Of a stretch of 64,000 nucleotides of DNA, positions 24,460-38,700 are shown in pieces. This DNA is from Apostichopus japonicus (taxonomy: Eukaryota; Echinodermata; Holothuroidea; Aspidochirotida; Stichopodidae): assembly GCF_037975245.1 (NCBI RefSeq), contig NC_092562.1:5870001-5934000 (forward strand). Reading direction: 5' to 3'. Numbering within the stretch: the first letter of the stretch is position 1; each line of letters starts with the position of its first letter. Under the pieces are notes generated by a model that made no database searches, was not told the DNA's origin, and saw nothing but the letters and a program-made list of their open reading frames with translations. The translations under genes were made by a program, and so were the position numbers.

Positions 24460-24985
24460 GGTATCTCGATTTGTGTTTGTTTCAATTTTATCATCTTGCT
24501 TTTATACTGCATTACGTGAAGCTTTATCTACGATACTTGAACTATTTAAGGTGCCTTTGTCTGTTGTTTCAATTATATTTCAAAACGATATGTTTGAATT
24601 GCTTCCCCTCTTCACTTATGTGTCTTAATAAAGTAGTAACCATCAAATTGTTTTGGTACTTCACCACTACTTTTTGTTATTGCACAACTTTTCCAAAGTT
24701 AATCCGGCCGCCTACACCAGTCTGTGTTTGTGTTTGTTTCAATTGTATCCTTTTTCGATGATGCTGCATTCCGTGAAGGTTTATTCTACGATACTTCAAC
24801 TATTTAAGGTGCCTTTGTCTGTTGCTTCAATTATATTTTGAAACGATATGTTTTAATTGCTTCCCCTCTTCAGTTATGTCTCTTAATAAAGTAGTAACCA
24901 TCAAATTATTTTGGTACTTCCCCACTACTTTTTGTTATTGCGAAACTTTTCCAAGGTTAATCCGTCCACCTACACCAGTCTATCT
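24460..24985. repeat. Two-copy direct tandem duplication, unit about 258 bp
   Basis: The block starting TGTTTGTTTCAATTTTATC near 24473 recurs near 24730 with about 90 percent identity by eye, up to the CCTACACCAGTCTGT/CTATC junctions. It lies directly upstream of the phospholipase start codon (24428, minus strand), so it would duplicate promoter or 5' UTR sequence. Confidence 0.85.
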
Positions 24986-25078
24986 GGCAAGTGCCAAAAT
25001 GGGATTAAAAGTTGTTTTCGTTACCATGAAGTTTTCTTTGTTTTTATTTAAGCAGTCATTGGTAGGTTCACATTTTGG

Positions 25079-27302
25079 GTAGTATCTGTTCCCTTTCAAG
25101 GGGAATGGTTATACACACCTCGCGATGATCAAACAGTCACAGTCCCGATGCAAGGGGAGTGGGGTTGAGAGCGGATCAGACGTTCGGTAGCTTGGTTTTC
25201 GTGACCAGGTTCTTTCCTGTGTGACTTTTCTTAAAAAGTATCCCCGGTATCCCCATGGGAGAATTTTCGACAGATAAATGTTGCTGTAGCTTGATAACTC
25301 ACTTAAATAATTAAGTAATGAATAAGGCAGAATTATAGTCCTGATATGTTATAATACAAAGAAATCAGACAACTTTGAGTCCAATATTGTTTCTGTTGCT
25401 ATTCCAGTATTTTTCAAGGTAAGTATCGTTAAATATACTCAATTTTGAAATATTCGTATAGGCTAACTTAATGGTGACGTGGGCTCCTCGCTGCAGTTCT
25501 TATAGTTAATGTTAATCCGAGGAACTAATCTGATAAGCGCTGTACTAAACTAAAAGGTCCAGTCACTTTAAGAAGTGAACCTCAACTGTTAAAGGGTCAT
25601 TCAAAAACAGCAATGTGCTATACAACCCTAGCTAGACCGAGAGCAGTGGGTTTTAACGGTCCACGGCATATCAGATTTAATATTGTTCCTGAATTTATCA
25701 ACCAGAATACGGGGTATATTTTTTTTTGTGAATCTCAAACAAAGTACTTAAGAATCACTCAGTTTCTGAAACTACCTACTATCTGGTATGAGATTTTGCT
25801 ACAACACTGTTGCTTATAATGGGACCACATTGACACTTACTGGTCTACTTTGGTTTTCTTTCAAAAGTGATACAGATTGAATTCAATGTATATGAAAATG
25901 TTATCTTATAGTCTTGCTGGCTTGTTTGTCTATGGCATTGTAACGAATATAATGCTTGTTTTGGTGTAGGTTGTGTAAATCTTTTCCAACACATTTATGT
26001 CAAACAATGGATTTTATTAAGTTCCTGCAAACCCCTGTGAATTAACCGCATAACTGTTTGAATGTTTTGCTTGGCTTACCACAAATTAACCCATTACAAT
26101 AAAATTAATTCCACCTTCAGAGTGATAAGAAAAAAACGGCTATGAAGGAATTCGATGGCGCTGGTTTGAAACAGGGTGTATCTTAATATAAAATATTTAT
26201 ATGGCTCTTAAAGGCATCCGTATATTCACTTTTAGGAACAATAGCGCCTCATCAGGCAACGTATGCAGTGAACGGTGGCTGCAAGAATGCCGGTCGCAGA
26301 GAGTGTCTTGCCCTCTGGTTAAAGGTAAGGATTCACGCACGCCACCTAGACGCTTCTGGTCGATTTGACCGACCCTCTGCGCATCCTCCCGGGTTCTTTA
26401 GCAACAACAAGGGAGACATGGTCCGGGATCCTAGGCCACAAAAACCACAGCTAGAGATATTATCGCCTCAGGCCTGTCTTGAACACTAGCCACGATTTAC
26501 ACGACCGACGATGAAATTAATCTTTCGTCACCCTCTTTATCAAAACGGCCATCACATCTGCTAGTAAATTATATGGTTGAATTAATATATCAATACTTCA
26601 GCGGCGACTACTGAAAGAGAAAAGAAATTTCAAACCTGTGTAACTATTAATTGAGTAGAACTCAGTTCATCAGGTTACCAGTCCACTGCTCTCCCATCTG
26701 AGCCATTTGACTAGTTAACTTTCTATGAATTTAAATTGGTCTTATTGGTTGGATACAATCTATTGGTAACAGTGAACGACAATGCCTTCAACAGAATGTC
26801 TATTCATTCTAATTTACTCTCATTAGATCAACGGATCTGAATATCTTTATTAACAAGAAACTCACGCTTCCATGTCTTTGTTTACATTGCAACAAGTATC
26901 AAGAATGTCGCTTCCTTTCAAGAGTCGTAAATGTACAATAGGCTTATGCCCCGATACTATCGATGACTGCGAAGCAAACAGTAGAAGCAAAACGGATTCC
27001 GTGAAATATTCTTATTCACAAACTGAGGTTGACTTGACTTGACTTTTGGTGCGTAGGACGCTGTGTCCCTTTGCCCAAACTGAGGTTGCTTAAGATTATC
27101 CTCACAAGAGAGTTCTTGCTGTAAGTTGTCTCCCTATATTGTATGCAGACGATTATGAACTGGGATTAATCCTGAAATTTCAACAAAAAATACCTATTCA
27201 CTTTTCAAGACCTTATTGAATGAGGAAGGGACAATACTTATGAAGTTAAACACGTTACCTACATGTGACTAATCTTATTTAGGGATCTGAATGGCTGGAA
27301 AT
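25079..27302 (-). repeat. Repeat A', inverted copy of 1610-3922
   Basis: The reverse complement matches repeat A along its length with substitutions and small indels. With A it flanks the phospholipase locus in opposite orientation. No coding capacity was seen. Confidence 0.75.
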
Positions 27303-28225
27303 TACACCCCCCACCCCACCCCCCCAATGACTGTGTTCCACACACATACGAAGTGTGTATTTAGTTTGATACAAATATTAGAATCATCTTTATAAATATC
27401 AAATTTTGGTCTTTTATCAGCCAAGAGTGTTTACAATTGTTGCATTTTGAAAGACTGAAAGATTATGAGGAAGGGACGGTGACGAGGACGGGGGTTTTGT
27501 TGGTTTTATAGCTTTATATGTGCAATACAAGTCAACACTCTGACATGGTTGACTCTATAGGCAGCTAAAATCTCTATAAAGCATTATTTCAGGTTTAAGC
27601 ATGAAAGGTATAAACAAAGCTAAGTAAATTGGGTAACCGTACGCAACCATGGTATCGTCCTGTATTAGGAACTGGTATTACAATTGGGTTACTCGCAAAT
27701 GCGTCACGCTCACTTCATACAGTTTGGCGCAAATATATCTAGTCATCAATAAAATAACGTGAGAACAAGAGAGTAAAAAAAGACGGTTGCAAAAGCGAGT
27801 AATGATGCAGAAACGCGAAACAGGGCATCGCAGCAAAAAACCCCACCCCCTTCCCCCCAAGAAAGAAAAGCGGCTCCCTTAGGGATTTTCACCCCCACCA
27901 TGTTTTTGTTAGGGATTTTCACTTCATCATGTTTTTCGGTTAGCTAGGACCCTCGGCTTTCACAATCTGCTTGTTTGCCATTCAATTAATGGTTGGTGTG
28001 GCCACCAGCGCTGTTGCCATGGCAACACATTCATAAAAACTTGGAATTTTATAATATGTCATATCTTTGTAATTAAATAACCTAAAAGCACAACGTTCGT
28101 GTCTCAGAATATATATTTGGAGCTGCTCTGGTAAAACCAATCATATTCCGGAAATTCATCCCTAATTAGGGCTGTTGCAGTGGCAATAGCTATAATGAAA
28201 TTTGAGAAAAATATAATATACTATG
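27303..28225. other. Spacer between A' and B'
   Basis: It contains C-rich tracts and no recognisable exon or repeat end. Confidence 0.4.
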
Positions 28226-30450
28226 CAGGTGCGTATCCAGGGGGGGGGCGTTGGGGGCGCGCGCCCCCCGGGTAAGAAAAAGAGAAGAGAAAAAAAAGAG
28301 AAGAAAAAAGGAAAAAAGAGGGGAAAAAAGAGGAGAAGGAGAGGAAGGAAGGGAAAAGAAAAAGAAGAAAGAGAGAAAAAGGAGAAAAAAGAGGGGGGGT
28401 AAAGCAAAACGCGAAGACACCGGGAAGAGAAAGAGGAACAGTGACATCATTACAGCGCTGAAGGGTAGCCAGTGACGGATCAATGATTTCGTAAAAGTGT
28501 GACTCACCTTACCCCTTACACCGACAACTCCATTTTTTGACGTTTCCATTTTCCTCTCTCACTAATGATCTATATATATATACTATATACGGTCTATCAT
28601 AACGCGTGTGTAGAATTGTGCTATGAAACCAACTGTGGCTGGTCTCGAACTCGACCGTGTCGTCGGGGAACATGACGCATTTTGGGATGGGGGGGACCGC
28701 CCGCCCCCCCCCCCCCCCCGTTCAGCATTTTTTAAATGATATCGCTAAGTAATTTCAAAATAGAAAGTGCTTAGAGGCAACTTACAAGGCCTGGGAAGTG
28801 TCATTTCCAGCGATCTGGGAGACATTTTCGGCCAAAATTTGCTTGTACGCTTCGCGCTAACAAATGGTCCTGGGTAGTGCCATTTCCAGCGATCTGGGAG
28901 GCATTTTCGGCCAAAATTTTCTTGTACGCTTCGCGCCAACCTATGGTGGCGCTACGCTTAGATAATTTGCCTACAGGCTTCGCCCCTCCCTTGGCAAATT
29001 CCTCGCTACGCGCTTGTTCGAATTTGTATCGCAAACAGCAGATATCACATCATATCAGTGAGCATGAAAATGGCGTTCCAGGATGAAAAGCCTCAAAACT
29101 GTCCGACTTGCCTGAAAACATAACCAAAAATTTTCGCGCGCGAAGCGCGCGTTCAACGTGTTCATGTCAATATAATATAAGCAAGCATTGGTTATTACAT
29201 CGAATGCCATCATGTACCGTACGGTCCGTTCAAATTGCGCAGTACACCGCGGGATGCTAATGTAAACAACGACATGTCTCATGTAGATGTATAAAAAGCA
29301 TGGAGGTCCAATTATGTCAAAACTCTCTTTTACATTAGTAATGGCGAATTAGGGCCTGCACCCCCGCCGCGCAGTGGCGGAGCGTCCATATGGTCAGGGG
29401 GCAGATGCCCCCCCCCCCCCCTGACGGACTCAAATGGACTGCTGGCGCCTTTTTCAGCTCTTTACCACTTTTTAATGATTCTAGATTATTGACTTTTTTA
29501 TTGCGCTCTCATCTATACTTATTGACATTTGTCACATTTTGTTGGTGTCATTTGGCGATGACACCTTATTCTTCGTTTATCTGCAAATTAGCCAGGCCCG
29601 GAAAGGGTCATTTCCTGCGATCTAGGGAGTTTATTTACTCAAAAATTTTCTGTACGCTACGCGCCAACCAGTGGTGGCGCTCCGCTTAGATAGTGTCGAA
29701 AGCTCCCCTTCAGACCATTCTCGCCACTCCTGACCAATACCCCTAGCCCCGCCACTGCCGCCGCGCCTCCTACGCCTATGTGTGCAGTGTTCGGTTTCGG
29801 AAATATCTGCTATTTTTTCATTTCCTTCAACCAAGTTTTATAATAGCCGTCATAACAGGTTTTAATATTTGTACACCAATAAATTCACTGTGTCGGAATT
29901 TTCGAAAATTTCTGACCAACATTCTACATCACACTTCCCTCTACTCGTGCAATTTTGACCGGTCTGTTAGGGGTTGAAGGAAGTTTTTTCTATATTGGTT
30001 GTTTTTGTACAAGATTTTGTACAAGATTATGGGTATGCTTTGAAGTGAGTTTATTCACGAGAAATGTGAATTTTCAAATTCTGAACAAATATATGGCTTA
30101 AAACCTTGAAAAGTGGGGCTGACGGGTATTGTGGGCCGCGAGGTAGAATCACCTACAAAAGCAAAGACCCACAGGAGATGCGATCAGGTCGAACATGATG
30201 TGTGCCGGGTTGACAATCTTCAAAAAGGTTATGGATAAAAAAAAAAAAAAAACTTTTAGGAAATACTTGGTTCTCAGGCAAAAAGTGTACATCTGGTTGG
30301 TCATTTCAAGCCCGAGAAGTGCCGTTTCCGGTGATCTGGGGGGTTTCAAAACAAGAAATTTTCTTGTACGCTGCGCGCCAACCGATGGTGGCGCTCCGCT
30401 TAGATAGTAATTCGCGCCCCCCGGGTTTGAAAATCCTGGATACGCGCCTG
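28226..30450 (-). mobile_element. Element B': second, inverted copy of B
   Basis: The ends CAGGTGCGTATCCAGG and CCTGGATACGCGCCTG are inverted repeats, flanked on both sides by CTATG (28221-28225 and 30451-30455). The reverse complement matches element B at 8662-10862 over its whole length. The different 5-bp duplication shows a separate insertion event, not a segmental duplication of B. The polypurine stretch at 28265-28400 gives a Lys/Glu-rich frame that is not a gene. Confidence 0.85.
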
Positions 30451-30710
30451 CTATGCATGTATCTAAAAAAAAAAACTAATTGTCTTTTTGTAACATTTCT
30501 CAACTTATTTTATCGTTTTACCTATTTTTAAGTTGAGAATGTCGAAAATTTCAGTTTGGAAAATTGAATGTCGCATTGCTTTTAAGTCTTGTGTAATTCT
30601 ATTGAGTTGTTACACCATACACTGTTAAAAAAAATTCTGTTAAAAAACAGAATTTCTCTGGCAGCAGAGTTTTCAGAAAATGTCTGTTATTTCCAACTGC
30701 AGATAATCTA

Positions 30711-31200
30711 TGTAAAATAAACAGTCTAAAACTGTTTTTTATACAGTTTATATCTTTCATTATAACAGTTTTTGTCCGTAAACTTACTGTACGACGACCG
30801 TTATTTTACACCATATTCCATGTAAAATAAACAGTCTGAAACTGTTATTTATACAGTTTTTTCCCCCATTATAACAGACTCTATTCGTAAAATTACTGTA
30901 CGACGACCGTTATATTACACCATATTCTATGTAAAATAAACAGTCTGAAACTGTTATTTATACAGTTTTCCCCCCAATTATAACAGTTTCTGTCCGTAAA
31001 ATTACTGTATGTCAACCGTTATTTTACACCATATTCTATGTAAAATAAACAGTCTAAAAATGTTATTATACAGTTTTTCTTTGCATTATAAAAGTTCTTA
31101 TCCGTAAAATTACTATATGACGGCCGTTATTTTACACTACATTCTATGTAAAATAAACAGTCTGAAACCGTTATTTACACAGTTTTTTCTTGCAATATGT
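30711..31200. repeat. Left subterminal array, about 109-bp period, five units
   Basis: TGTAAAATAAACAGTCT recurs at 30711, 30821, 30930, 31039 and 31147. Each unit also holds CTGTTATTTATACAG, a short palindromic context. Such arrays serve as transposase binding sites in CACTA elements (family knowledge). Confidence 0.9.
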
Positions 31201-31395
31201 AATTTTCTCTGTAAAATAACTGTATTGTAACTTTTAATTTACTGTATCTTTTAGGTAAAGTCTAGTCTTCAATGTTATCTATAGTTTTTTTCCTTGCAAT
31301 AAATGGGTCTTTGTCTGTAAAATTGGCTGTCAGATGGAATTACTATTATCAGTGAGATTATAAAATAAAAAAGCAACTTATTGTTCTCTGAAACT

Positions 31396-31401
31396 TTTAT
31401 T
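31396..31401 (-). promoter_or_regulatory. Candidate poly(A) signal of the SAM gene
   Basis: AATAAA is present on the minus strand about 1.3 kb after the SAM-gene stop codon. It lies just inside the left subterminal array, a sensible place for the 3' end of the transcript. Confidence 0.35.
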
Positions 31402-32723
31402 TACAACTTCAAAACTTGTTGAAACATATTTTTGAATGTCAAAACCTTAAAAGTAATATATAAGACTGAACATCAGAAGGCAATCTCTTATTGATGACTG
31501 GGAATTTGCTGGGTGACCCAGCCTTTCTTTTGGAAAAGGTTTTGTTATACAGACGATACTTTCATTGTTTGGAAATATACTGATAAGTCTGTATGTGGCC
31601 ATATTTGTCTCTTCGGCCACTTCAGGAAATCCTGGATCAGCCCACTGAAAGTTTTCACAATTAACTGATCATAAAACACTAAGCTTTGACACCTGCTAGT
31701 TCCTCGCCCTTTCTATTGCTCTACAACAAAGTTCCTTTCCCTCTTATTTACAGATGCACTTGAAGTATGCAAAGGTCACTGTATTATGTGACCACAGAAA
31801 CTTAGGTGTCTTCACTATTCTTCATTTAACTTTACTACAACTATACTCATTTCATGTATTTTTAAATGTTCTAGCATTATTAAATATATCGCTCATATAA
31901 CATATTCACTTTAATGGGCATATCAATGTTCACAGAAAATTAATACCTTTAACTGTGGTAACTCCTCTATCGCTGATAAGGATTGAATACTTTTTCTAAT
32001 TTTCATGACCTTCTTTAGCCCTTTAAGTTCAAAGTGGAAGTTAAAGACAAGGATATGTTACAATACGTAAGAATAAAGGTTAACTATTCTGTTAACCAAA
32101 GATATTGTAAATCATCTGATCAAAAGATATATAAACAATGATTTGACCTTTGTACCTGGAAATGATTAAAAAAGTTGTCCTTATATTCCTGTGCTTCTGC
32201 TGTTGAGTGGAAGGAGCAGTTTTATGAAAAGATTTCATGTCAACATTTAGCAGAGAGATTTTATATTTTGACAACAAAATATAGTTTAGATATCAAGCTT
32301 ATAGCATTAACAAAATTAACAGAATAACTTGACATCTGAAACTATTATGGATTCAAAACTTTTCTAACATTTGTGAACCTGCTTGGAAGAGTTTCAGAGT
32401 TTATGGAGTTATTGGAAAGGTGTCATGATAGCACCAAATAATAGTCTTTAACAATTTTGTCAACAAGTAAAACCTTGTAAATATCCACCAACAAAGTTAA
32501 ACACAATAGTTTGAACTCTGTATAAATGTTTAACTGTTCATTTGTAAAAGAGACTTCTCTGTAGCTGGAGAGTCTATGGTTCCAGTTAAGGAGGCTCAAG
32601 AGGCTCGCTAACATTTTCTCAACTAGGAACACTTTAAATCAACCAAGTGACCTAGATTTATAATCCAAAGTTACCAAATTGTCAGACTAATGTGACCAAT
32701 CACGGGAAGTGCCTGAAAAGCAT

Positions 32724-35700
32724 TTAGACTGTCCAATCTGACTCAAACTCCTTCAGGTTTCCAACCAAAGCCAAAATTTTTGGGTTGACAGGATAGCTCT
32801 TCTTGGATTTGGGGGTCTTTCTTCCCTTGTCTGGATTCAATCCAACAAAGCAGCTGCAAAGAGGAGCAAAATTAGAACTGTGAAGTCATAAAGTTCAAAT
32901 AAGTTTGCAATTATTAAACCATTTAACAATTAATTTCCCTTGGTCCCAAATTTACACTACAGTATGTCATACATGATAGTAAGATGTGACACAACTCAGT
33001 TTCCAATTGTATGTGTGCTCACTGGCGTTGATAGAAGCAATTGAGCTGGATACCTGTCTTAATTTGCAAGCCTTTGGAATTCAACAGTTTTCTAGGAAAT
33101 CATGATCTGAAAAGAAGAGCTAATTTGTGAATCCTCTTTTAATTTCAATTTTGTTCAGTTTAAGCTGATACCCTATAGTTGTAACAAATTGTGCAGGTGT
33201 TCTCAGTAAGTAACCAAACTCATACATTACCACCCTTTTCCAAAATAATAAAACATGCCATTCAACTATTTACACTAACTTTCCATTGGTGAAAATAATG
33301 TAAAGGTCATCAATGTTTACAAAAGGTTACCAAAGCTGCTGTTATTCTTGGACCACAACAAATAGTACAAAATAAGTAAATCAGCTGTAACTGAGAACAG
33401 AGTATGATTTATTTCAATGATCTGCCTAGGGGTAGAGTTAACTGCAATTTGTTGATTTTTTTCTTTATTGGTACCTTTATGATCGGCTGATCTTTTGAAG
33501 GTGGCTAATAATATGCATACACTCTTACATTCCATGTCAAGGGAATGTCCACACAAAATAACATTGGTTAACTATTACTAGGGTACTTTCAGCCTACTCA
33601 CCGCTGGATAAACTCCATTAAAGTTGCACCTTCAGATGGATACTCAATGTTTAAGATGAAAAACATTGCAAACAGCATGGTCATTGCACTTTCAAAAGTT
33701 TGAATGTGGTCATTAACAATAACCATATCTACTGCCAACATAAACTTTCTTCCAGTGTACATGTTTGGACCTGCAAAAAATAAATATCAATTACAACTAT
33801 TAAGAGAATGTCCAGTTAAAGTTAATGCCACTGCTATGACTACCACTACTTTACAGTTGCAGCGTGAATATACTCCAACTCGCGTGCACTAATGGGTCAT
33901 TATTTTTTATTCAATATTTTTATTACCGGTATTCAAGGTTTGTTTCGGATGCACTTGGTATTTCGATATATTCGTTGATGGCAGATTTCAATATTGTCAG
34001 TGTGGATATGAAAGAAAAAACAGTTTATCTGATATATCGATTTACTGAGGCACCCTCAGCAACACAAAAATGACATTGAAAATGTTGCAATGGTCAACCA
34101 ACATGTTTTTACCACATATGAAGTAAAAAATGGGCTATAGTTCTTGAGTTTCATGTTACATGCTGAGCATCAAATGCACACATACAGCTGAATTGATGCA
34201 GTAACAGAGTTTTCCCAGTTAAATCTCATATGGACTCATGACTTTGTCTTCCACAGGTGATAGTGCACCATGGGGTGTCATTGACACACTTGCCATCATA
34301 TAACTTCCTAAGTTTCTCTAATCAAAGATTCCCAAATTTTGACCCCTGTTGATTCAAGTGACCACACCTACATACCACATGAGATCTGTCCAAGCTTCCC
34401 TTCTTGAGATATCATGTTTACAAAGTATTCAGTTTCACCTCTGTTGACCCCAAATGATCTTTGACCTTTGCCAAAAACAATAAGGCTTCTTGTACTCTAT
34501 CGGGTACACCCACATGCCAACTATGAGATCTGTCTAAGCTTCCTTTCATGAGAAATTGTGTTTACAAGGTAGGCATCACTAAAATACATACACACGCACA
34601 CATACTCACCATCACAAATTTCAAACGTTACAACTATCATCCAAACCAAAAAGGGAAAAAGAGCAGTGTATATGTACTGGAGGAAATGCATCTTAGAGCA
34701 AAATCCTCCAAATGCTTCTCACCTTGAATAATGATGCATGGGGATGTTGACTTCAGATCCTTAGTGATATTCTGCACAGTACTGGTTTCCTGAACATAAT
34801 GTAAATGTAGGAACAATTAAATTGTTTGGAATACTTATCTTATTATATAGTGGGACAAAACATTCAAGATGCCATCTGGGAAACAGGAGTTTCTTCCAAA
34901 GCATAACATAAAACAATGAAACTGAGGGACAATATGTATCCCTGAAATCAAAATGATGACAATGGGGAAGATCTTAATTAACTGATGGCATATGATGTAC
35001 TGAACTTTGGACTTCAGAGTCCCAATACACAACAATTACAGCTGACCTACAAACAGTGAACATCGCAGAGGAAAATCGTTATAAAGTCAATCAACTTGAC
35101 CAATACATCTACATAACTGTAAGTTTAAGAACGACAAACCAGAGCAAAACACAAAAACACAGACAAATAGTGCTATTCTGAGACAGTTCACAAGCTTAAT
35201 GATTTATAAAGGTAGCTACTTCTTACCTTTGCAAGGTAGAAAAGATCGTCCCATTTATCTCCAAGGTGATTGCAGAGGAGGAGAATAAGTCCTGGAACAT
35301 CAGGAGAATGATCACCACTTTCCTGCTTAGCACTCTCCACATCAGCTATTATATTTTGCACCTCCTTCTTCTTCTTTGCTGACACTTGCAGAAACTTCTG
35401 AATTCGTGGACTTTTATCTATAAAAGCTGTAGTGAGAACTGATTTCAGTTTGATGCCCACTAAATCTTCAAAATGTCCCATCATCCCAACCTCTTCAAAC
35501 AAGAAAGGATATTCATCAAGGAGAGCACATACAGGAACTTGCTGACTGTTTATCTTGGCACGGATGGTTGGAAATACAGTTTTCATGAGGAAAACAACCT
35601 CATTGTCATCCCATATGTTAAGTTCATGCATCACCTTTAAGTCATCTATCTTTTTTCTCTGCGTGTCTCGATCCTCCCCTTCAGGTAGGTCCTCTGGTTG

Positions 35701-38700
35701 CCAGTTTTTGCAGCCATCCCAGGTGAAAATTCCAGTTAATACCTGTTGAACTGGTTTTAACAGGTACCTGTTGCAACTGGTATTTGGTGACAGGTAATAA
35801 CAGGTATTAAATGGTATTAACGGGTGTTGACTGGTATTGACAGGTATTAACTGGTATTAACAGGTTTCAACTGTTTTCAACAGGCATAACAGTTTTTAAC
35901 TGGTATTAACAGGTATTAGCTGGTATTAACAGGTTTCAACTGTTTTCAACAGGCCCAACAGCTTTAGCTGGTATTAACAGGTATTAACTGCCCTTACCCA
36001 ACACGAATAACTATTAAGTATTCGCTAAGTATTCGCTAAGTATTCGAATAGCTATATAGTTGGTATTTCAAAAATTTAAGCATTCAGACTTTAGAATAAC
36101 TAATTGAATACTTAAAATAACTATTCCAATAGGTATTCGAATACTTCTTTCCTTCGAATGCTTAGAGAATGCTAAAAATAGCTATTCCAATAAGTATTCG
36201 AACACCTATTTCATTGAATGCCTATTCGAATACTTATTTCCTTTTGTAAGATGGTCAGCTCTTACATAAAGTTTTGTTTTGTACCATAGTTTTACTTGTT
36301 TATTAGGTGCATTGTGCACAGAACAGAGGGGCTATACATTTGTACAGTATATTTGTATGTTGTCTTGTGGATTAAAACCTCTACACTTCTACCTCTTCTA
36401 GGTTGCTAGGCAACTATCTTGTTCTTCCTGGAAATTAGCTCTCACAGGAAATGGGGTCTGTGTGTGTATATTTTAGTAACAAAGGGAGTTTTGTGAGGGG
36501 TATAAGGAGTTAGGCAGTTGGCTATAAGTATCTGAGCAAGGCAGTTGCAAAAGAAGAGAAAGATAGTTTTAATGGCTGGATAGTTTGTTTTATTCAACTG
36601 ACAGTCTGGGACACTATTTTATTATAAAGGATATTATTTTACAATAAAGGATATTCCGGGACACCATTTCTTATAAAGGACATTATTTTACTACAGAGGA
36701 TATTGACATTATTTTACTGAAGGATACCCTGCGACACCATTGCTTATAAATTAAAGGATAATACTTTGTTGGGATCGGACATTCATTTAATACCATTTAT
36801 TGTGTTTAACTATTTCTGATGTTGTGGAATATCTGATGTTGTGGAAGATATGATGTCGTAGAATACTTGATGTCACCAGCAGGCCAACTCACCAGAACAG
36901 ACTTTTAAATTAAGTGTATTTATTTTAACATTTGGGTGTGACCTCACGACTGTAAGTTATTTTATTTACTTCTTTGACTGGGCCCAGATCAGCTGAATAT
37001 TGTTTGTTATTCATAATTATAATTTTTTTTTTATCCAATCCGGTTGAGTTTTCCAGTTTTGATGTATCTGCTCTGTGTTTGGTCTTCCAACCAAACCCAG
37101 AGTTCTCTGATCAAGAACAAACATTTTTTTTCAGTGGCTAACACCCTTACACTTTGAACAGCGCAAAAATATTTGAAATATACCGCGGAGGATTTAATAG
37201 CTGAAGCGTTTCCAAAATTTCATCGATCATATTCATAAGACCTACTGTTTTAGTATTCTGTGCTTAATACTCCATTTCAAATAGATATTTATTCCTTGTG
37301 AATGTTATTCAACTTTTAATAGCAGATTTAATCAAGAAGCTAGGACAACAAGCTGGCCAAATTCCTAACTCTCCTTACTTGGAACTAATTAGCATACAAG
37401 TATTCAATAAGTATTCAAGTAAGTATTCAGAAACCTGTTAAGCCTTCATAACATAACTAATTAGCATACAAGTATTCGAATACTAGCGAATAAGTATTCG
37501 AATAACTATAAGTATTCGTCAGAGCCGAATTATTTAAATGAGCGAATACTTATATGTAAATGAGCTAAGTATTCAAATAGCTATTCCAAAAGCTACTCGA
37601 ATACCTATTCGAATAGCTATTCGAAGAGCTATTCGAATACCTATTCGAATACCTAACAGGTATTCGAATACTTAACTCATTTACATAATTCGGCTCTGAC
37701 GAAGGCTTATAGTTATTCGTATTAGTATTCGAATACTTATTTTGTACTGTATGTTATATGGTAGATTTTCTGAATACTAAGGAAATCTTTGAATACCTAT
37801 CGAATACTTATCGAATATATTCGTGTTAGGTAAGGGTGGTAATAACAGGTTTCAACTGTTTTCAACAGGCATAACAGTTTTTAACTGGTATTAACCGGTT
37901 TGAACTGTTCTCAACAAGTTTCAACAGGCACAACAGCTTTTAACTGGCATGAACATGTATTAACTGGTAATAACAGGTTTCAACTGTTTTCAACAGGCGC
38001 AACAGCTATTAACTGGTAATAACATACTGTATGAACTGGTTTCAACTGTTTTCAACAGGGGTAACAGGTTTTAACTGGTTCTGTTTTCAACATGTCTTCA
38101 CTGGTATTGAAAACGTTTGAACAGGTAAGAACATGTATGGAAGGTTTTAAGCTGGTTATAACAGTAGGATTTTCCACAGGTTCAATTGTTTTCAACAAGT
38201 TATCTGGTGAAAACAGGTGGCGATGAATTTCAACAGGTTAAAATTACTCTTTACAGTTGCACATGATGTAGGTCTAACACTTAACAAGCAAGTTAAGGCG
38301 AGGGAGAACTTCCAGCAGATGGAGTAAAAATCACTGTTAACAAAAATCTGAAAATATCATTTTATTCCAACAAAGTTACTTAGACAAGTTAATGGATCAA
38401 ACATGAATGGCAAAAGTATAGTACTGCACAATAATGCAAAGTTGAGGGCAATGAAAAAGAAAACATAAATTTGGAGTCTAACAAGAAAGCAAACTTCTAG
38501 AGTAAACGCTTTCATATTACACATTAAAAACTTACATATATTATGAAATACCAACTAAATATGTTCATTAAAACAATGATTTCATGTTCTGCTGTGGCAA
38601 TTATGAAAGGAAACTCTATCTGTTAAAACAATATAAAGGTTAATTTTTTATCAATCATTATATCAAAATAAAAGTTACAGCTGAATAGATAAAAGTTATT

